A DNA stretch of 64,000 nucleotides from Rhodobacter sp. (GTDB taxonomy: Bacteria; Pseudomonadota; Alphaproteobacteria; Rhodobacterales; Rhodobacteraceae), in contig JAIYAE010000017.1 of assembly GCA_027489175.1 (NCBI GenBank), positions 1 through 64,000 on the forward strand, in the 5' to 3' direction. This document shows, one piece after another, positions 33,601 to 42,088 of the stretch. The stretch's first letter is position 1. Every line of letters starts with the position of its first letter. A program made the translations under genes and the position numbers. The notes under the pieces were generated by a model. The model was given only the letters and a program-made list of their open reading frames with translations, was not told the DNA's origin and did no database searches.

Positions 33601-36447
33601 ATGCCCTTCGTCGAACTTTCCGCCCTGACCAACTTCACCTTCCTCACCGGGGCTTCCCACCCCGGGGAGATGATGACCCGCGCCGCCGAAATGGGCATGG
33701 CTGCGCTCGCCGTGGCCGATGTGAACTCGGTCGCGGGGATCGTGCGGGCCCATACCCGGGCGCGGGAACTGGCCCGCGACGGGGGGCCGCGCATCCGGCT
33801 GATCCCCGCCGCGCGGATCATTCTGGCCGACGGGTTCCAGGTCACCTGCCTGCCACGCGACCGGGCGGGGTGGGGGCGGCTGTGCCGCCTTCTCAGCCTT
33901 GGCCGCCTGCGTGCGGCCAAAGGCGATTGCACGCTTCACCTCGCTGACCTCATCGACTGGGGCGCGGGGCTGGAAATGCTGATCCTGCCCCCCGACCAGC
34001 GCCTCACCCTGGCCGAAGCGCCGCCCGCCCCCATGCCGGACAAGACCCGCTGGCAGGCCCATGCCCGTGCCCTTGCCAAGGCCTTCCCCGGGCAGGTCAG
34101 CCTTTGCCTTGCCCCGCGCTATGACGGCCAGGATCAGGACCGTTTCCGCCGCCTTGCCGCCCTGGCCGACCGGCTTGGCCTTCCACCCGTCGCCAGCGGC
34201 CTGCCCTTCCTGCACCACGGGTCGCGCCGCCGTCTGGCCGACACCCTGACCGCCATCCGCCTCGGCGTGCCGGTGGACAAGCTGGGCCGCCGGGCACTCC
34301 CGAACAACGAGGGCCGCTTGCGGTCAGAGGCCGAGATGCTGCGCATCTTTGCCGGGCTTGAGGGCGCGGTCCACCGCGCCGGTGAGATCGCCACCCGCGC
34401 CGCCTTTTCGCTGGATGAGTTGCGCTATGACTACCCGTCCGAGAACGAGGGTGGCGAAACCGCCCCGCAACGGCTGGCAAGGCTGGCCGAGGCGGGCCTC
34501 CACTGGCGCTATCCCGAAGGCCCGCCGGAAAAGGCCCGCGCGCAGATGGCGCATGAACTGGCCCTGATCGCCAAGCTGCGGTATGAGCCCTATTTCCTCA
34601 CCGTCCACGATATCGTGGCCTTCGCGCGCAGCCGTGGCATCCTGTGTCAGGGGCGGGGGTCGGCGGCCAATTCGGTGGTCTGCTATGCGCTTGGTGTCAC
34701 CTCGGTCAGCCCCGAGATCGGGACGATGGTCTTTGAACGCTTCATCAGCGAGGCGCGGAATGAACCGCCCGACATCGACGTCGATTTCGAACACGAACGC
34801 CGGGAAGAGGTGATCCAGCACATCTACGAAAAATACGGCCGCCACCGCGCGGGCCTCTGCGCCACCGTCATCCACTACCGCGGCAAGCGCGCCGTGCGCG
34901 AGGTGGGCCGCGCGATGGGCCTTTCCGAAGATACCCTCGCCGCGATGTCCAGCCAGATCTGGGGCTGGGGCGGGCCGGGCGCAGTGACGGACACGCGGCT
35001 GGCCGAGATCGGGCTTGACCCGAAGGACCGGCGCCTACGGCAAACCATGGCGCTGATTGACGAAATTCAGGGCTTCCCCCGCCACCTCTCCCAACACGTC
35101 GGCGGCTTCATCATCACCGAAGGGCGGCTGGATGAGCTGTGCCCGGTCGAAAACGCCACGATGGAAGACCGCACGATCATCCCCTGGGACAAGGACGACA
35201 TTGATACGCTGAAAATCCTCAAGATCGACATTCTGGCGCTGGGGATGCTGTCCTGCATCCGCAAGGCCTTTGACCTTCTCGACCAGCACCACCACCAGCG
35301 CTTCACCCTCGCCACCCTCCCGCCCGAGGATGCCGAGACCTACCGCATGCTCTGCCGGGCCGACTCGCTTGGCGTCTTTCAGGTGGAATCCCGCGCCCAG
35401 ATGAACTTTCTGCCCCGGATGCGGCCGCGCTGCTTTTATGACCTCGTGATCCAGGTCGCGATCATCCGGCCGGGGCCCATTCAGGGCGACATGGTCCACC
35501 CTTTCCTGCGCCGCCGGAACGGGCAGGAGCAGGTCAGCTTTCCCTCGGATGAGCTGGGGAAAGTGCTGTCCAAGACCCTCGGCGTGCCCCTCTTTCAGGA
35601 ACAGGCGATGCAGATCGCCATCGTCGGTGCGGGGTTTACCCCGGAGGAGGCGGACCGCCTCCGCCGCTCGCTCGCCACGTTCAAGAAACATGGGAACGTC
35701 AGCGAGTTTCACGACCGCTTCATCGGCGGCATGCTGGCGCGGGGGTATGATGAGGACTTCGCCAAGCGCTGCTTTGCCCAGATCGAAGGCTTCGGCAGTT
35801 ACGGCTTTCCCGAAAGCCACGCGGCGAGTTTCGCGCTTCTGGTCTACGCCAGCGCCTGGATCAAGCGGCACCATCCCGGCATCTTCGCCTGCGCGCTGCT
35901 CAACTCCCAACCGATGGGCTTTTACGCCCCGGCCCAGATCGTGCGCGATGCGCGCGAACATGGGGTGACCGTGCTGCCGCCCTGCATCCAGTCCAGCGAC
36001 TGGGACAACCGGATGGAATGGCTGACCCCGCCGGACAGGGCCCCCGAACTCGCCCTCCGCCTTGGCTTTCGCCAGATCAAGGGCATGGCCGAGGAAGAGG
36101 CGCACTGGATCACCGCCGCGCGTGGCAACGGCTATCAGACCGTCGAGGATGTCTGGCGCCGTGCCGGGGTGGCCCCGGACGTGCTGGCCCGCCTGGCCGA
36201 GGCCGACGCCTTCGCCGCCCTCGGCCTTGCCCGCCGTGATGCGCTTTGGGCCGCCGAGGCGCTGGCCCCCGGCCCCGCCCTGCCGCTTTTCGCCACCGAC
36301 ATGGAGGGCGAGGCCATCGCTGAACCCGCCGTCACCTTCCGCGAGATGACGCTGGGCGAGGCGGTGGTGGAAGACTACCTCGCCATGCGCCTGACGCTGC
36401 GCGCCCACCCGATGCAGCTTCTGCGCCCGGTGCTGGACGCGGCCTGA
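33601..36447 (+). CDS. dnaE2: Error-prone DNA polymerase DnaE2 (C-terminally short)
   Basis: 948 residues; family members are usually near 1,050 or longer. Domains: N-terminal PHP-like (VELSALTNFTFLTGASHPGE), polymerase palm with catalytic Asp residues D391/D393 in PDIDVDFEHERREEV, fingers (SLGVFQVESRAQMNFLPRM), then helix-hairpin-helix region (LRLGFRQIKGM). It stops at RAHPMQLLRPVLDAA, just where the C-terminal OB-fold domain normally begins, and no OB-fold coding was seen in the downstream sequence. It makes SOS-induced mutagenic translesion synthesis; a LexA box lies upstream. The usual partners imuA and imuB are not adjacent. Confidence 0.92.
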   Translation: MPFVELSALTNFTFLTGASHPGEMMTRAAEMGMAALAVADVNSVAGIVRAHTRARELARDGGPRIRLIPAARIILADGFQVTCLPRDRAGWGRLCRLLSLGRLRAAKGDCTLHLADLIDWGAGLEMLILPPDQRLTLAEAPPAPMPDKTRWQAHARALAKAFPGQVSLCLAPRYDGQDQDRFRRLAALADRLGLPPVASGLPFLHHGSRRRLADTLTAIRLGVPVDKLGRRALPNNEGRLRSEAEMLRIFAGLEGAVHRAGEIATRAAFSLDELRYDYPSENEGGETAPQRLARLAEAGLHWRYPEGPPEKARAQMAHELALIAKLRYEPYFLTVHDIVAFARSRGILCQGRGSAANSVVCYALGVTSVSPEIGTMVFERFISEARNEPPDIDVDFEHERREEVIQHIYEKYGRHRAGLCATVIHYRGKRAVREVGRAMGLSEDTLAAMSSQIWGWGGPGAVTDTRLAEIGLDPKDRRLRQTMALIDEIQGFPRHLSQHVGGFIITEGRLDELCPVENATMEDRTIIPWDKDDIDTLKILKIDILALGMLSCIRKAFDLLDQHHHQRFTLATLPPEDAETYRMLCRADSLGVFQVESRAQMNFLPRMRPRCFYDLVIQVAIIRPGPIQGDMVHPFLRRRNGQEQVSFPSDELGKVLSKTLGVPLFQEQAMQIAIVGAGFTPEEADRLRRSLATFKKHGNVSEFHDRFIGGMLARGYDEDFAKRCFAQIEGFGSYGFPESHAASFALLVYASAWIKRHHPGIFACALLNSQPMGFYAPAQIVRDAREHGVTVLPPCIQSSDWDNRMEWLTPPDRAPELALRLGFRQIKGMAEEEAHWITAARGNGYQTVEDVWRRAGVAPDVLARLAEADAFAALGLARRDALWAAEALAPGPALPLFATDMEGEAIAEPAVTFREMTLGEAVVEDYLAMRLTLRAHPMQLLRPVLDAA

Positions 36448-36552
36448 AGCGGCCTATCCTGAAAGGGCCGCCGTCCCCGGGGGCATCGAGCCCCCGCGTC
36501 CGGCCCTGCCGGGGGAGAGTCATGCACCGGCGCAACAGGACCGACTGTCGGA

Positions 36553-36586
36553 GCCTCCGGCGGGAGTATTTTCAAAAAGAGCAAAT
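36553..36586 (-). repeat. CCGCCGGAGGC repeat, inverted copy
   Basis: This 34-base copy (starts GCCTCCGGCGGGAGTATTTT) is the reverse complement of 36745-36778 with two mismatches. Together they form arms about 160 bases apart. Confidence 0.8.
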
Positions 36587-36669
36587 CCATTCAGGACTTG
36601 TTAAGCCTGATCCGCCAGCCTTGGAGGCGCGGTACAGGGAGGAGTCCCGATGACCGCAAAAGGGCAAAG

Positions 36670-36729
36670 CGCCCCGGCGGGTGGGGACCAGATCCCTCAG
36701 CCACATCCGTGGCATCGCCCGCCGGGGCG
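36670..36729 (+). ncRNA. Candidate structured RNA element
   Basis: A perfect 12-bp outer stem (CGCCCCGGCGGG at 36670-36681 with CCCGCCGGGGCG at 36718-36729) encloses two smaller hairpins: GGGA/TCCC (36684-36696) and GCCAC/GTGGC (36700-36713). This makes a compact three-way junction. It sits between the two 34-base inverted repeats and about 260 bases before the selD-fusion start. It is not tRNA-Sec: there is no T-loop GGTTCGA or TCA anticodon stem. Whether it is transcribed is unknown. Confidence 0.35.
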
Positions 36730-36744
36730 TTCTGCGCTCTGTGC

Positions 36745-36778
36745 ATTTGCTCTTTTTCCAAATACTCCCGCCGGAGGC
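36745..36778 (+). repeat. CCGCCGGAGGC repeat, direct copy
   Basis: Starts ATTTGCTCTTTTTCCAAATA and ends CCGGAGGC. It is nearly identical to 61024-61056 and inverted to 36553-36586. Confidence 0.8.
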
Positions 36779-36987
36779 TTCCGCACGCAGCCCAAGGCCC
36801 CCCCTCTCCAGCCCTTCCGAACCGATGCCACAGCCACCGCGGAGCCAAGCGGGCGTCCCGCCCGCGCCGGCGACCTACCGCTTGCCGCGGCACGCGGCTG
36901 CACATCGCAACCGCAACAGAAGGCGCGCCCCTCGTCATTCCGGGCCGGGCGGAGTAAGCCTTGCACCACAGCCGACGGACCCTGCCA

Positions 36988-39168
36988 ATGATCCCCACCC
37001 ATCCCCCGATCCGCGACCTTGTCCTCCTTGGCGGCGGGCATGCCCATGCGCTGGTCTTGCGGATGTGGGCGATGGACCCTTTGCCCGGCACCCGGGTCAC
37101 GCTTATCAACCCCGACCCTGTCGCCCCCTATACCGGTATGCTGCCCGGCCTGATCGCCGGGCATTACCAGCGGTCGGACCTGATGATCGACCTTGTCCGC
37201 CTGGCCCGCTTTGCCAATGCCCGCCTGATCCTCGACCGCGCCACCGGCATCGACCGCGACGCGCGGCTGATCCACCTTAGCAGCCGCCCGCCGCTTGGCT
37301 ATGACCTTGCCGCCATTGACATCGGCATCACCTCGGACCTGCCCAACCTGCCCGGAGCACTGGACCATGCCGTCGCCGCCAAGCCGCTTGGCGCCTATGC
37401 CGCGCAGTGGCAGGCCTTCCTTGCCCTTCGTCTGGCCAATCCCCGGGTGGTGATCCTTGGCGCGGGGCTTGGCGGGGCGGAACTTGCGCTTGCGACCGCC
37501 CACCGCTTGCGAGCCGAGGGCGTGAGGGCGCAAGTTACTCTGCTGGACCGGGGCGACAGCCCCTTGCCCACCCTCTCCCCCGCCGCGCGGCGGGCCGTCC
37601 TGCGGGCGTTCCAGGCCCTTGGCGTCACCTTGCGCCTTGGGGCCACTGCATCCGCCATCGGCCCCGCCAGCGTCACCCTGTCAGATGGTGAGGAGATCGG
37701 GTCCGACTTCACCCTCACCGTCACCGGGGCCCGCCCGCAAGGCTGGCTGGCCGACACCGGCCTTGCCCATCAGGCGGGCTTCCTGACCACCGACGCGCAA
37801 TTGCGTACGTCCGACCCGCTGATCTTTGCCTCCGGCGACTGCGCCACGCTGGCCACGGACCCGCGCCCCAAGGCCGGGGTCTTTGCCGTCCGCGCGGCCC
37901 CGATCCTTTTGCACAACCTGCGCGCCAGCCTTTCGGGCCAGCCTCTGCGCGCGTTCAAGCCGCAGACGGATTACCTCAAGCTGATCTCGCTTGGCGCGCA
38001 GTCCGCCGTGGCCGAGAAGTGGCGGGTCACCCTGACCGGCCCCCGCCTCTGGCGCCTGAAGGACCGGATCGACCGCGCCTTCATGGACAAGTTCGGCGAC
38101 TACCCTGCCATGCCGGTAGAGCAGCCACCGACCCCCGCCACCGAAGGCCTTGCCCCCTACCTTGCCCAACGCCCGCTCTGCGGCGGCTGCGGCGCGAAGC
38201 TTGGGCCAGGGGTGCTGTCATCGGCCCTTGCGACCCTGCCCGCGCCCACACGGGCTGAGGTTCTGTCCGGCCCCGGCGACGATGCCGCAATTCTTGCCAC
38301 GCCCACCGGCGTGCAGGTCCTGACCACCGACCATCTCCGCGCCTTTACCCGCGATCCGCGCCTGATGGCCCGCCTGGCAGCGATCCACGCGCTTGGAGAC
38401 ATCTGGGCGATGGGGGCCGCCCCACAGGTGGCCTTGGCCCAGGTCACCCTGCCGCGCCTTGGCCCCGAATTGCAGACCCGCATGCTGGCCGAAGTGATGG
38501 AGGAAGCCGCCGCCACCTTTCGCGCTGCCGGGGCAGATATCGTCGGCGGCCATTCCACCGAAGGGGCGGAACTGACGATCGGCTTTACCGTCACCGGCAC
38601 CGCTGAACGCGCGATCCCCAAGCAGGGCGCAAAGCCTGGCGACGCGCTGATCCTGACCAAACCCCTCGGCTCAGGCACCATCCTTGCGGCCGAGATGGCG
38701 ATGGCAAAGCCCACGGGCGTTCTGCTGGGAGAAGTCTGGGCCGCCTGCATCGCCCAGATGTCCCGCCCCCAAGCCAGCGCCGCCATGATCCTTGCGCCCC
38801 ATGCCCGTGCGATGACGGATGTCACTGGCTTCGGCCTTGCCGGTCATTTGCTGGAAATGCTGGAAACCGCCGCCACGCTGCACCTCTCCGCCATCCCCCT
38901 GATGGACGGCGCGGCTGAGCTTGCGGCGATGGGGCAGGCGTCCTCGCTTCAGCCGGCGAACCTGGCGGCTGTCAGCTGGCGGATGACCGCGCCGGGTGAC
39001 CCGCGCGCGCTCCTCCTCACCGATCCGCAAACCTGTGGCGGGCTTCTGGCCGCTGTCCCGGCAGACCGGGCGCAGGACCTTCTGGCCCAACTGCGCGGCG
39101 CAGGCCACGACGCCGCAATCATCGGCACCGTGACCGATGGCGCGCCGCACCTGACCATCCTGCCTTGA
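36988..39168 (+). CDS. selD: Fused FAD oxidoreductase and selenide, water dikinase
   Basis: 726 residues. Residues 1 to about 375 form a pyridine nucleotide-disulphide/NADH dehydrogenase-like flavoprotein (LVLLGGGHAHALVLRMW near 13, LGAGLGGAELALATA near 160, IFASGDCATL near 280). Residues about 385-726 are SelD, which makes selenophosphate from selenide and ATP: the catalytic pair is C401 and K404 in CGGCGAKLGPG, with DDAAILAT and the DPQTCGG segment following. Fused proteins of this type are known in bacteria; the flavin domain may reduce selenium species for SelD. ATG 36988 chosen; TTG 36961 is an alternative. selU follows convergently. Confidence 0.93.
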   Translation: MIPTHPPIRDLVLLGGGHAHALVLRMWAMDPLPGTRVTLINPDPVAPYTGMLPGLIAGHYQRSDLMIDLVRLARFANARLILDRATGIDRDARLIHLSSRPPLGYDLAAIDIGITSDLPNLPGALDHAVAAKPLGAYAAQWQAFLALRLANPRVVILGAGLGGAELALATAHRLRAEGVRAQVTLLDRGDSPLPTLSPAARRAVLRAFQALGVTLRLGATASAIGPASVTLSDGEEIGSDFTLTVTGARPQGWLADTGLAHQAGFLTTDAQLRTSDPLIFASGDCATLATDPRPKAGVFAVRAAPILLHNLRASLSGQPLRAFKPQTDYLKLISLGAQSAVAEKWRVTLTGPRLWRLKDRIDRAFMDKFGDYPAMPVEQPPTPATEGLAPYLAQRPLCGGCGAKLGPGVLSSALATLPAPTRAEVLSGPGDDAAILATPTGVQVLTTDHLRAFTRDPRLMARLAAIHALGDIWAMGAAPQVALAQVTLPRLGPELQTRMLAEVMEEAAATFRAAGADIVGGHSTEGAELTIGFTVTGTAERAIPKQGAKPGDALILTKPLGSGTILAAEMAMAKPTGVLLGEVWAACIAQMSRPQASAAMILAPHARAMTDVTGFGLAGHLLEMLETAATLHLSAIPLMDGAAELAAMGQASSLQPANLAAVSWRMTAPGDPRALLLTDPQTCGGLLAAVPADRAQDLLAQLRGAGHDAAIIGTVTDGAPHLTILP

Positions 39169-39181
39169 CGCCAGCCAAGCG

Positions 39182-39226
39182 CCGATGTCTTCCAAGACAT
39201 CGGACCGGAGTTTTCAAAAACTCCGG
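39182..39226. terminator. Two tandem palindromes between selD and selU
   Basis: Palindromes at 39182-39203 (arm CCGATGTCTT) and 39205-39226 (arm CCGGAGTTTT) fill the gap between convergent stop codons. The second is almost identical to 8398-8419. Probable bidirectional terminators. Confidence 0.8.
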
Positions 39227-40282
39227 TTAAACGCCTGCCACTTTGCGCACAGCCTCAGCCACCCGCGCGGCAACACCCGGCAAGGCGGCGGCCGACAGAT
39301 CTTCAGCCGTGACCTCCACCATTGGCACCTCCATCCGCGCGCGATGCTTGCCATAGCGCGGATCGTAATGCCGCTCCATCAGCCCATCGGCAAGCGCCAC
39401 GAACTCCCCCGCCCCCGCAAGCGCCTGCCAGCCGTCGATCACCTCGGCCGGTTGCATCGGGCGCAAGAGGTCCACCGTCGCCGCCAGGCGCCCTGCATCC
39501 GCCGTCAGGTCGGCGTAAGCCCGCGCCAGATACTGCGCCCGAACAGCTCGCGGGGCAGCAATCGCCACCCGGGGCGCCGCAACCATCGCCTTCCAGATCT
39601 CCGGCGGCAGCCTGCAATTCCCGATCTTGGAGCTTTCCGCCTCCACCACCACCGGGCGGGCGGGGTCCAGCCCCGCCAGCGCCTGCGCGAGGGCCCCTTC
39701 GAACGCCTTCTGCGACGGCTGCGGGCCAAGGTTCCCGAACAGCGACCCCCGATGCCGCGCCAGCCCCTCCAGGTCAATCACCTGCACCCCGAACCCCGGC
39801 AAGAGGTTCAGGATATCCGTCTTGGCCGACCCGGTATTGCCATCCAGCACCACCACCTTTGGCCGCACCGGCGTGTCATAGACCTCGCGCACCACCAGCC
39901 CGCGCCAGGTCTTGTAGCCGCCCACCAGCGTTTCGACCCGCCAGCCGATCTGCCCCAGGATCAGCGCGAACGACCCTGATCTTTGCCCGCCCCGCCAGCA
40001 ATAGACCAAGGGCCGCCAGCCCCCGGGGCGGTCGGCCAGCGCCCCTTCCAGATGCGCCGCCGCATTCCGCGCCACCAAGGCCGCGCCCAGCTTCCGCGCC
40101 GTGAAGGGCGACACCTGCTTGTAGATCGTGCCGACCCGCGCCCGCTCCTCATCGCTCAGCACGGGCAAGGAGATCGCGCCCGGCAGGTGATCTTCGGCAA
40201 ACTCCGCCGGGGCGCGCACGTCGATGATGTCATCAAAGCCAAGTGCTGCAAGGTCGGCCAGGGATGTAAGTGTAATTGCCAT
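39227..40282 (-). CDS. selU: tRNA 2-selenouridine synthase
   Basis: 351 residues. It replaces sulphur by selenium in 2-thiouridine at wobble position 34 of certain tRNAs, using selenophosphate from SelD. Rhodanese domain about 1-130 with catalytic C95 in VYCWRGGQRS, then a P-loop domain with Walker A GNTGSAKT at 148-155. ATG 40282 gives the standard N-terminus; the open frame extends 46 codons further over the divergent gene. Convergent with selD, so the two selenium genes sit tail to tail. Confidence 0.95.
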   Translation of the reverse strand: MAITLTSLADLAALGFDDIIDVRAPAEFAEDHLPGAISLPVLSDEERARVGTIYKQVSPFTARKLGAALVARNAAAHLEGALADRPGGWRPLVYCWRGGQRSGSFALILGQIGWRVETLVGGYKTWRGLVVREVYDTPVRPKVVVLDGNTGSAKTDILNLLPGFGVQVIDLEGLARHRGSLFGNLGPQPSQKAFEGALAQALAGLDPARPVVVEAESSKIGNCRLPPEIWKAMVAAPRVAIAAPRAVRAQYLARAYADLTADAGRLAATVDLLRPMQPAEVIDGWQALAGAGEFVALADGLMERHYDPRYGKHRARMEVPMVEVTAEDLSAAALPGVAARVAEAVRKVAGV

Positions 40283-40382
40283 CACGCGATCTTTACAGAA
40301 CCCGGCGGAAAGGTGCCAGCCCGTCCCCGCCGTCAGAATTCCCCCCTCGCCACGCTGCCCGCTCAGGCGCATGATGCGCGGC

Positions 40383-40988
40383 ATGCGACAGATCGTCCTT
40401 GCCCTCCTCCTCCTTGCCACCCCCGCGCTTTCCGGGGTTGAGCCTTCGCGGCTGACCGAGGCTGCGCGGTCTCAGGTCGGCGTCACCGTGACCTATGACC
40501 CCGCCTATATCTCGCTCGATTTCCCCGGCGGAGACCTGCCCCGTGACCGGGGCGTCTGCACCGACGTGGTGATCCGCGCCCTGCGCGATGGCTGGGGGAT
40601 CGACCTGCAGCTTGCCGTCAACCGCGACATGAAGGCGAATTTCTCGGCCTACCCGTCGCTCTGGGGCCTGACGAAAACCGACCGCAACATCGACCACCGC
40701 CGCGTGCCGAACCTGCAGACGCTTCTGACCCGCATCGGCGCGGACCTCCCCCTGACCGACGCGCCCACCCCCTACCTGCCGGGCGACATCGTCACCTGGA
40801 CCCTGCCCGGCAACCTTGCCCATATCGGCATCGTCTCCGACCGCCTTGGCGAAAACGGCACCCCCCTGATCCTGCACAACATCGGCGCCGGCGCGCAGGA
40901 AGAGGATATCCTCTTCACCTACCCCATGACCGGCCACTACCGCCTGTCGGTTGAGGCCGTAGAGCGCCTCAAGTCCCTCGCCCAGTAG
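40383..40988 (+). CDS. Secreted DUF1287-like protein
   Basis: 201 residues. Signal peptide about 1-18 (ends ATPALSG). The mature domain resembles DUF1287, a family related in fold to NlpC/P60-type cysteine hydrolases, with the conserved RGVCTDVVIRALRDGWGIDLQ near 52 (candidate catalytic Cys) and HIGIVSD near 143 (candidate His). Likely periplasmic; function is unproven. ATG 40383 starts the signal peptide. Divergent from selU. Confidence 0.8.
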   Translation: MRQIVLALLLLATPALSGVEPSRLTEAARSQVGVTVTYDPAYISLDFPGGDLPRDRGVCTDVVIRALRDGWGIDLQLAVNRDMKANFSAYPSLWGLTKTDRNIDHRRVPNLQTLLTRIGADLPLTDAPTPYLPGDIVTWTLPGNLAHIGIVSDRLGENGTPLILHNIGAGAQEEDILFTYPMTGHYRLSVEAVERLKSLAQ

Positions 40989-41066
40989 CCCGGTCTTCAG
41001 ACCGGCCCCGCCCCCCCGTAGGTCGGGGCGTGCCCCGACTCCCTCCCCCGAAGCCACAAGCGCCCC

Positions 41067-41112
41067 CCTCCCCCCTCGTGGGGGAGGGATGGGGTGGGGG
41101 GGCCGCGCCCCA
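41067..41112. repeat. CCTCCCCC/GGGGGAGG hairpin element
   Basis: An 8-bp stem (CCTCCCCC with GGGGGAGG, loop about TCGT) is followed by GGGGTGGGGG and a GC-rich tail. A related copy lies at 57175-57212. It is in the gap after the DUF1287 gene. Confidence 0.5.
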
Positions 41113-41191
41113 ATCCCCCCATGAGCCTTAACTTGCCCTTAACCCCCGCCGCCGGATAGGATTCCTGGGAAAGCGCACGCAAGGGAACCCG

Positions 41192-41266
41192 ATGCCCAAC
41201 CACCTGCACTACGGCGACAACCTCACCGTCCTGCGCGACAGCAAGCTGGCTCAGTTCTTTCTTTAG
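41192..41266 (+). pseudogene. N-terminal remnant of a DNA methyltransferase
   Basis: ATG with AAGGGAA upstream encodes MPNHLHYGDNLTVLRDS, closely matching the start of site-specific N6-adenine/N4-cytosine DNA methyltransferases (the HYGDNLxVLR motif). The frame then runs into unrelated sequence and stops at TAG 41264-41266 after 24 codons. The base composition turns AT-rich at the same place, so the gene seems to have been cut by arrival of the following island. No matching C-terminal part was found downstream. A family search with the first 17 residues would confirm it. Confidence 0.65.
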
Positions 41267-41327
41267 CCTGTAGATGCATCCTTGAAGCTTCTGTGCTGCT
41301 GATCCTGACTGTACGTCGAGGTGAAAG

Positions 41328-41888
41328 ATGAAAACTGAAATTAGAAGCCTGCTACGTCTGGATCAGTGGCCCGATTTAATCGTTGGGAATGGTGGATTTG
41401 CGGCAAAGCGACGTGTTGATATCGCACCCTTTGCCTATGAAATCATCATTGGCAAACCACCAAGTGAAGATACTTTGTGTAAGCTCCTCGAATATGCTGC
41501 AGGGGCAAATCAGAACTTGGTCAGGGACCTCTTCAGTCTTTGTAATGGTATAAGGATTGGAGCAACAAAATTTGGTGTTTATGGCGTATTGGGACAAGTG
41601 GACCGTTCAACAAGTGATGCAACGTCATGCTCACCACTAGACATTAATGTCCCTAACATCTATGGGCGGCCTGAAGGATGGCCAGAAAGCTATCTGATTG
41701 TGGGATTCAGTCGTGAGGTTGAGAGATCCGGTCAAAGGCGAAGGATGCTGCATGCAGTCACTCCGCACGGTAAAGTAACGGTTTCGAGTGAGGATGACTA
41801 CTTGGAAGTTCACCGCGAGTATCCGTCAATAGAGCTCTGGTTATTGAGTGAGGTGCAGCGCGCGCTCGACAACGTGGAAGCATTCTGA
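41328..41888 (+). CDS. SMI1/KNR4 (SUKH)-like protein, probable immunity type
   Basis: 186 residues, no signal peptide or membrane segment. The pattern LVRDLFSLCNGIRIGATKFGVYGVLG near 64-90 followed by an acidic middle and SYLIVGFSREVE is reminiscent of the SMI1/KNR4 (SUKH) superfamily, many of whose bacterial members are immunity proteins for polymorphic toxins; the match is by eye. GAGGTGAAAG precedes ATG 41328. Base composition is much more AT-rich than the rest of the window, pointing to recent transfer. No toxin gene is visible beside it. Confidence 0.55.
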   Translation: MKTEIRSLLRLDQWPDLIVGNGGFAAKRRVDIAPFAYEIIIGKPPSEDTLCKLLEYAAGANQNLVRDLFSLCNGIRIGATKFGVYGVLGQVDRSTSDATSCSPLDINVPNIYGRPEGWPESYLIVGFSREVERSGQRRRMLHAVTPHGKVTVSSEDDYLEVHREYPSIELWLLSEVQRALDNVEAF

Positions 41889-41899
41889 TCGGAGCTCTG

Positions 41900-42088
41900 A
41901 TGTTTGTTTCGGTTCGTGAGTCCAAAATCCTGGCGGGGAGGATGGCGTGGCTGAATTGTTTAAAATCTTTTGTAGTCACACTCTCGCGGTTCCTACCGTT
42001 ATGGCGAGTACCGGAGCTGCGGCAGGCGCAAAGCAAACTCCTAGTAATAAGAGAAAATTGGCATGCTAGGACAAGAGACTTACTATGA
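41900..42088 (+). CDS. Small possible gene in the AT-rich island
   Basis: 62 codons (MFVSVRESKILAGRMAWLNC at the start) between the two larger island genes. It overlaps the next start by ATGA (42085-42088), which is the only positive sign. No family is recognised and no clear ribosome site is seen. It could be a remnant of a longer gene or non-coding. Confidence 0.25.
   Translation: MFVSVRESKILAGRMAWLNCLKSFVVTLSRFLPLWRVPELRQAQSKLLVIRENWHARTRDLL

Larger units (their letters stand above)
36448..36987. other. 540-base gene-free stretch with inverted repeats
   Basis: No convincing gene. It holds two short GC hairpins after dnaE2 (36449-36471 and 36478-36496), a 34-base inverted repeat pair, and a structured segment between them (listed separately). 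Several overlapping open frames of 90-200 codons in different frames are compositionally random and are not called. Confidence 0.7.

Noticed and set aside
36599-36960. tRNA-Sec gene upstream of selD
   Set aside because: The stem structure there lacks a T-loop, anticodon stem and CCA end; it does not fold as a tRNA.
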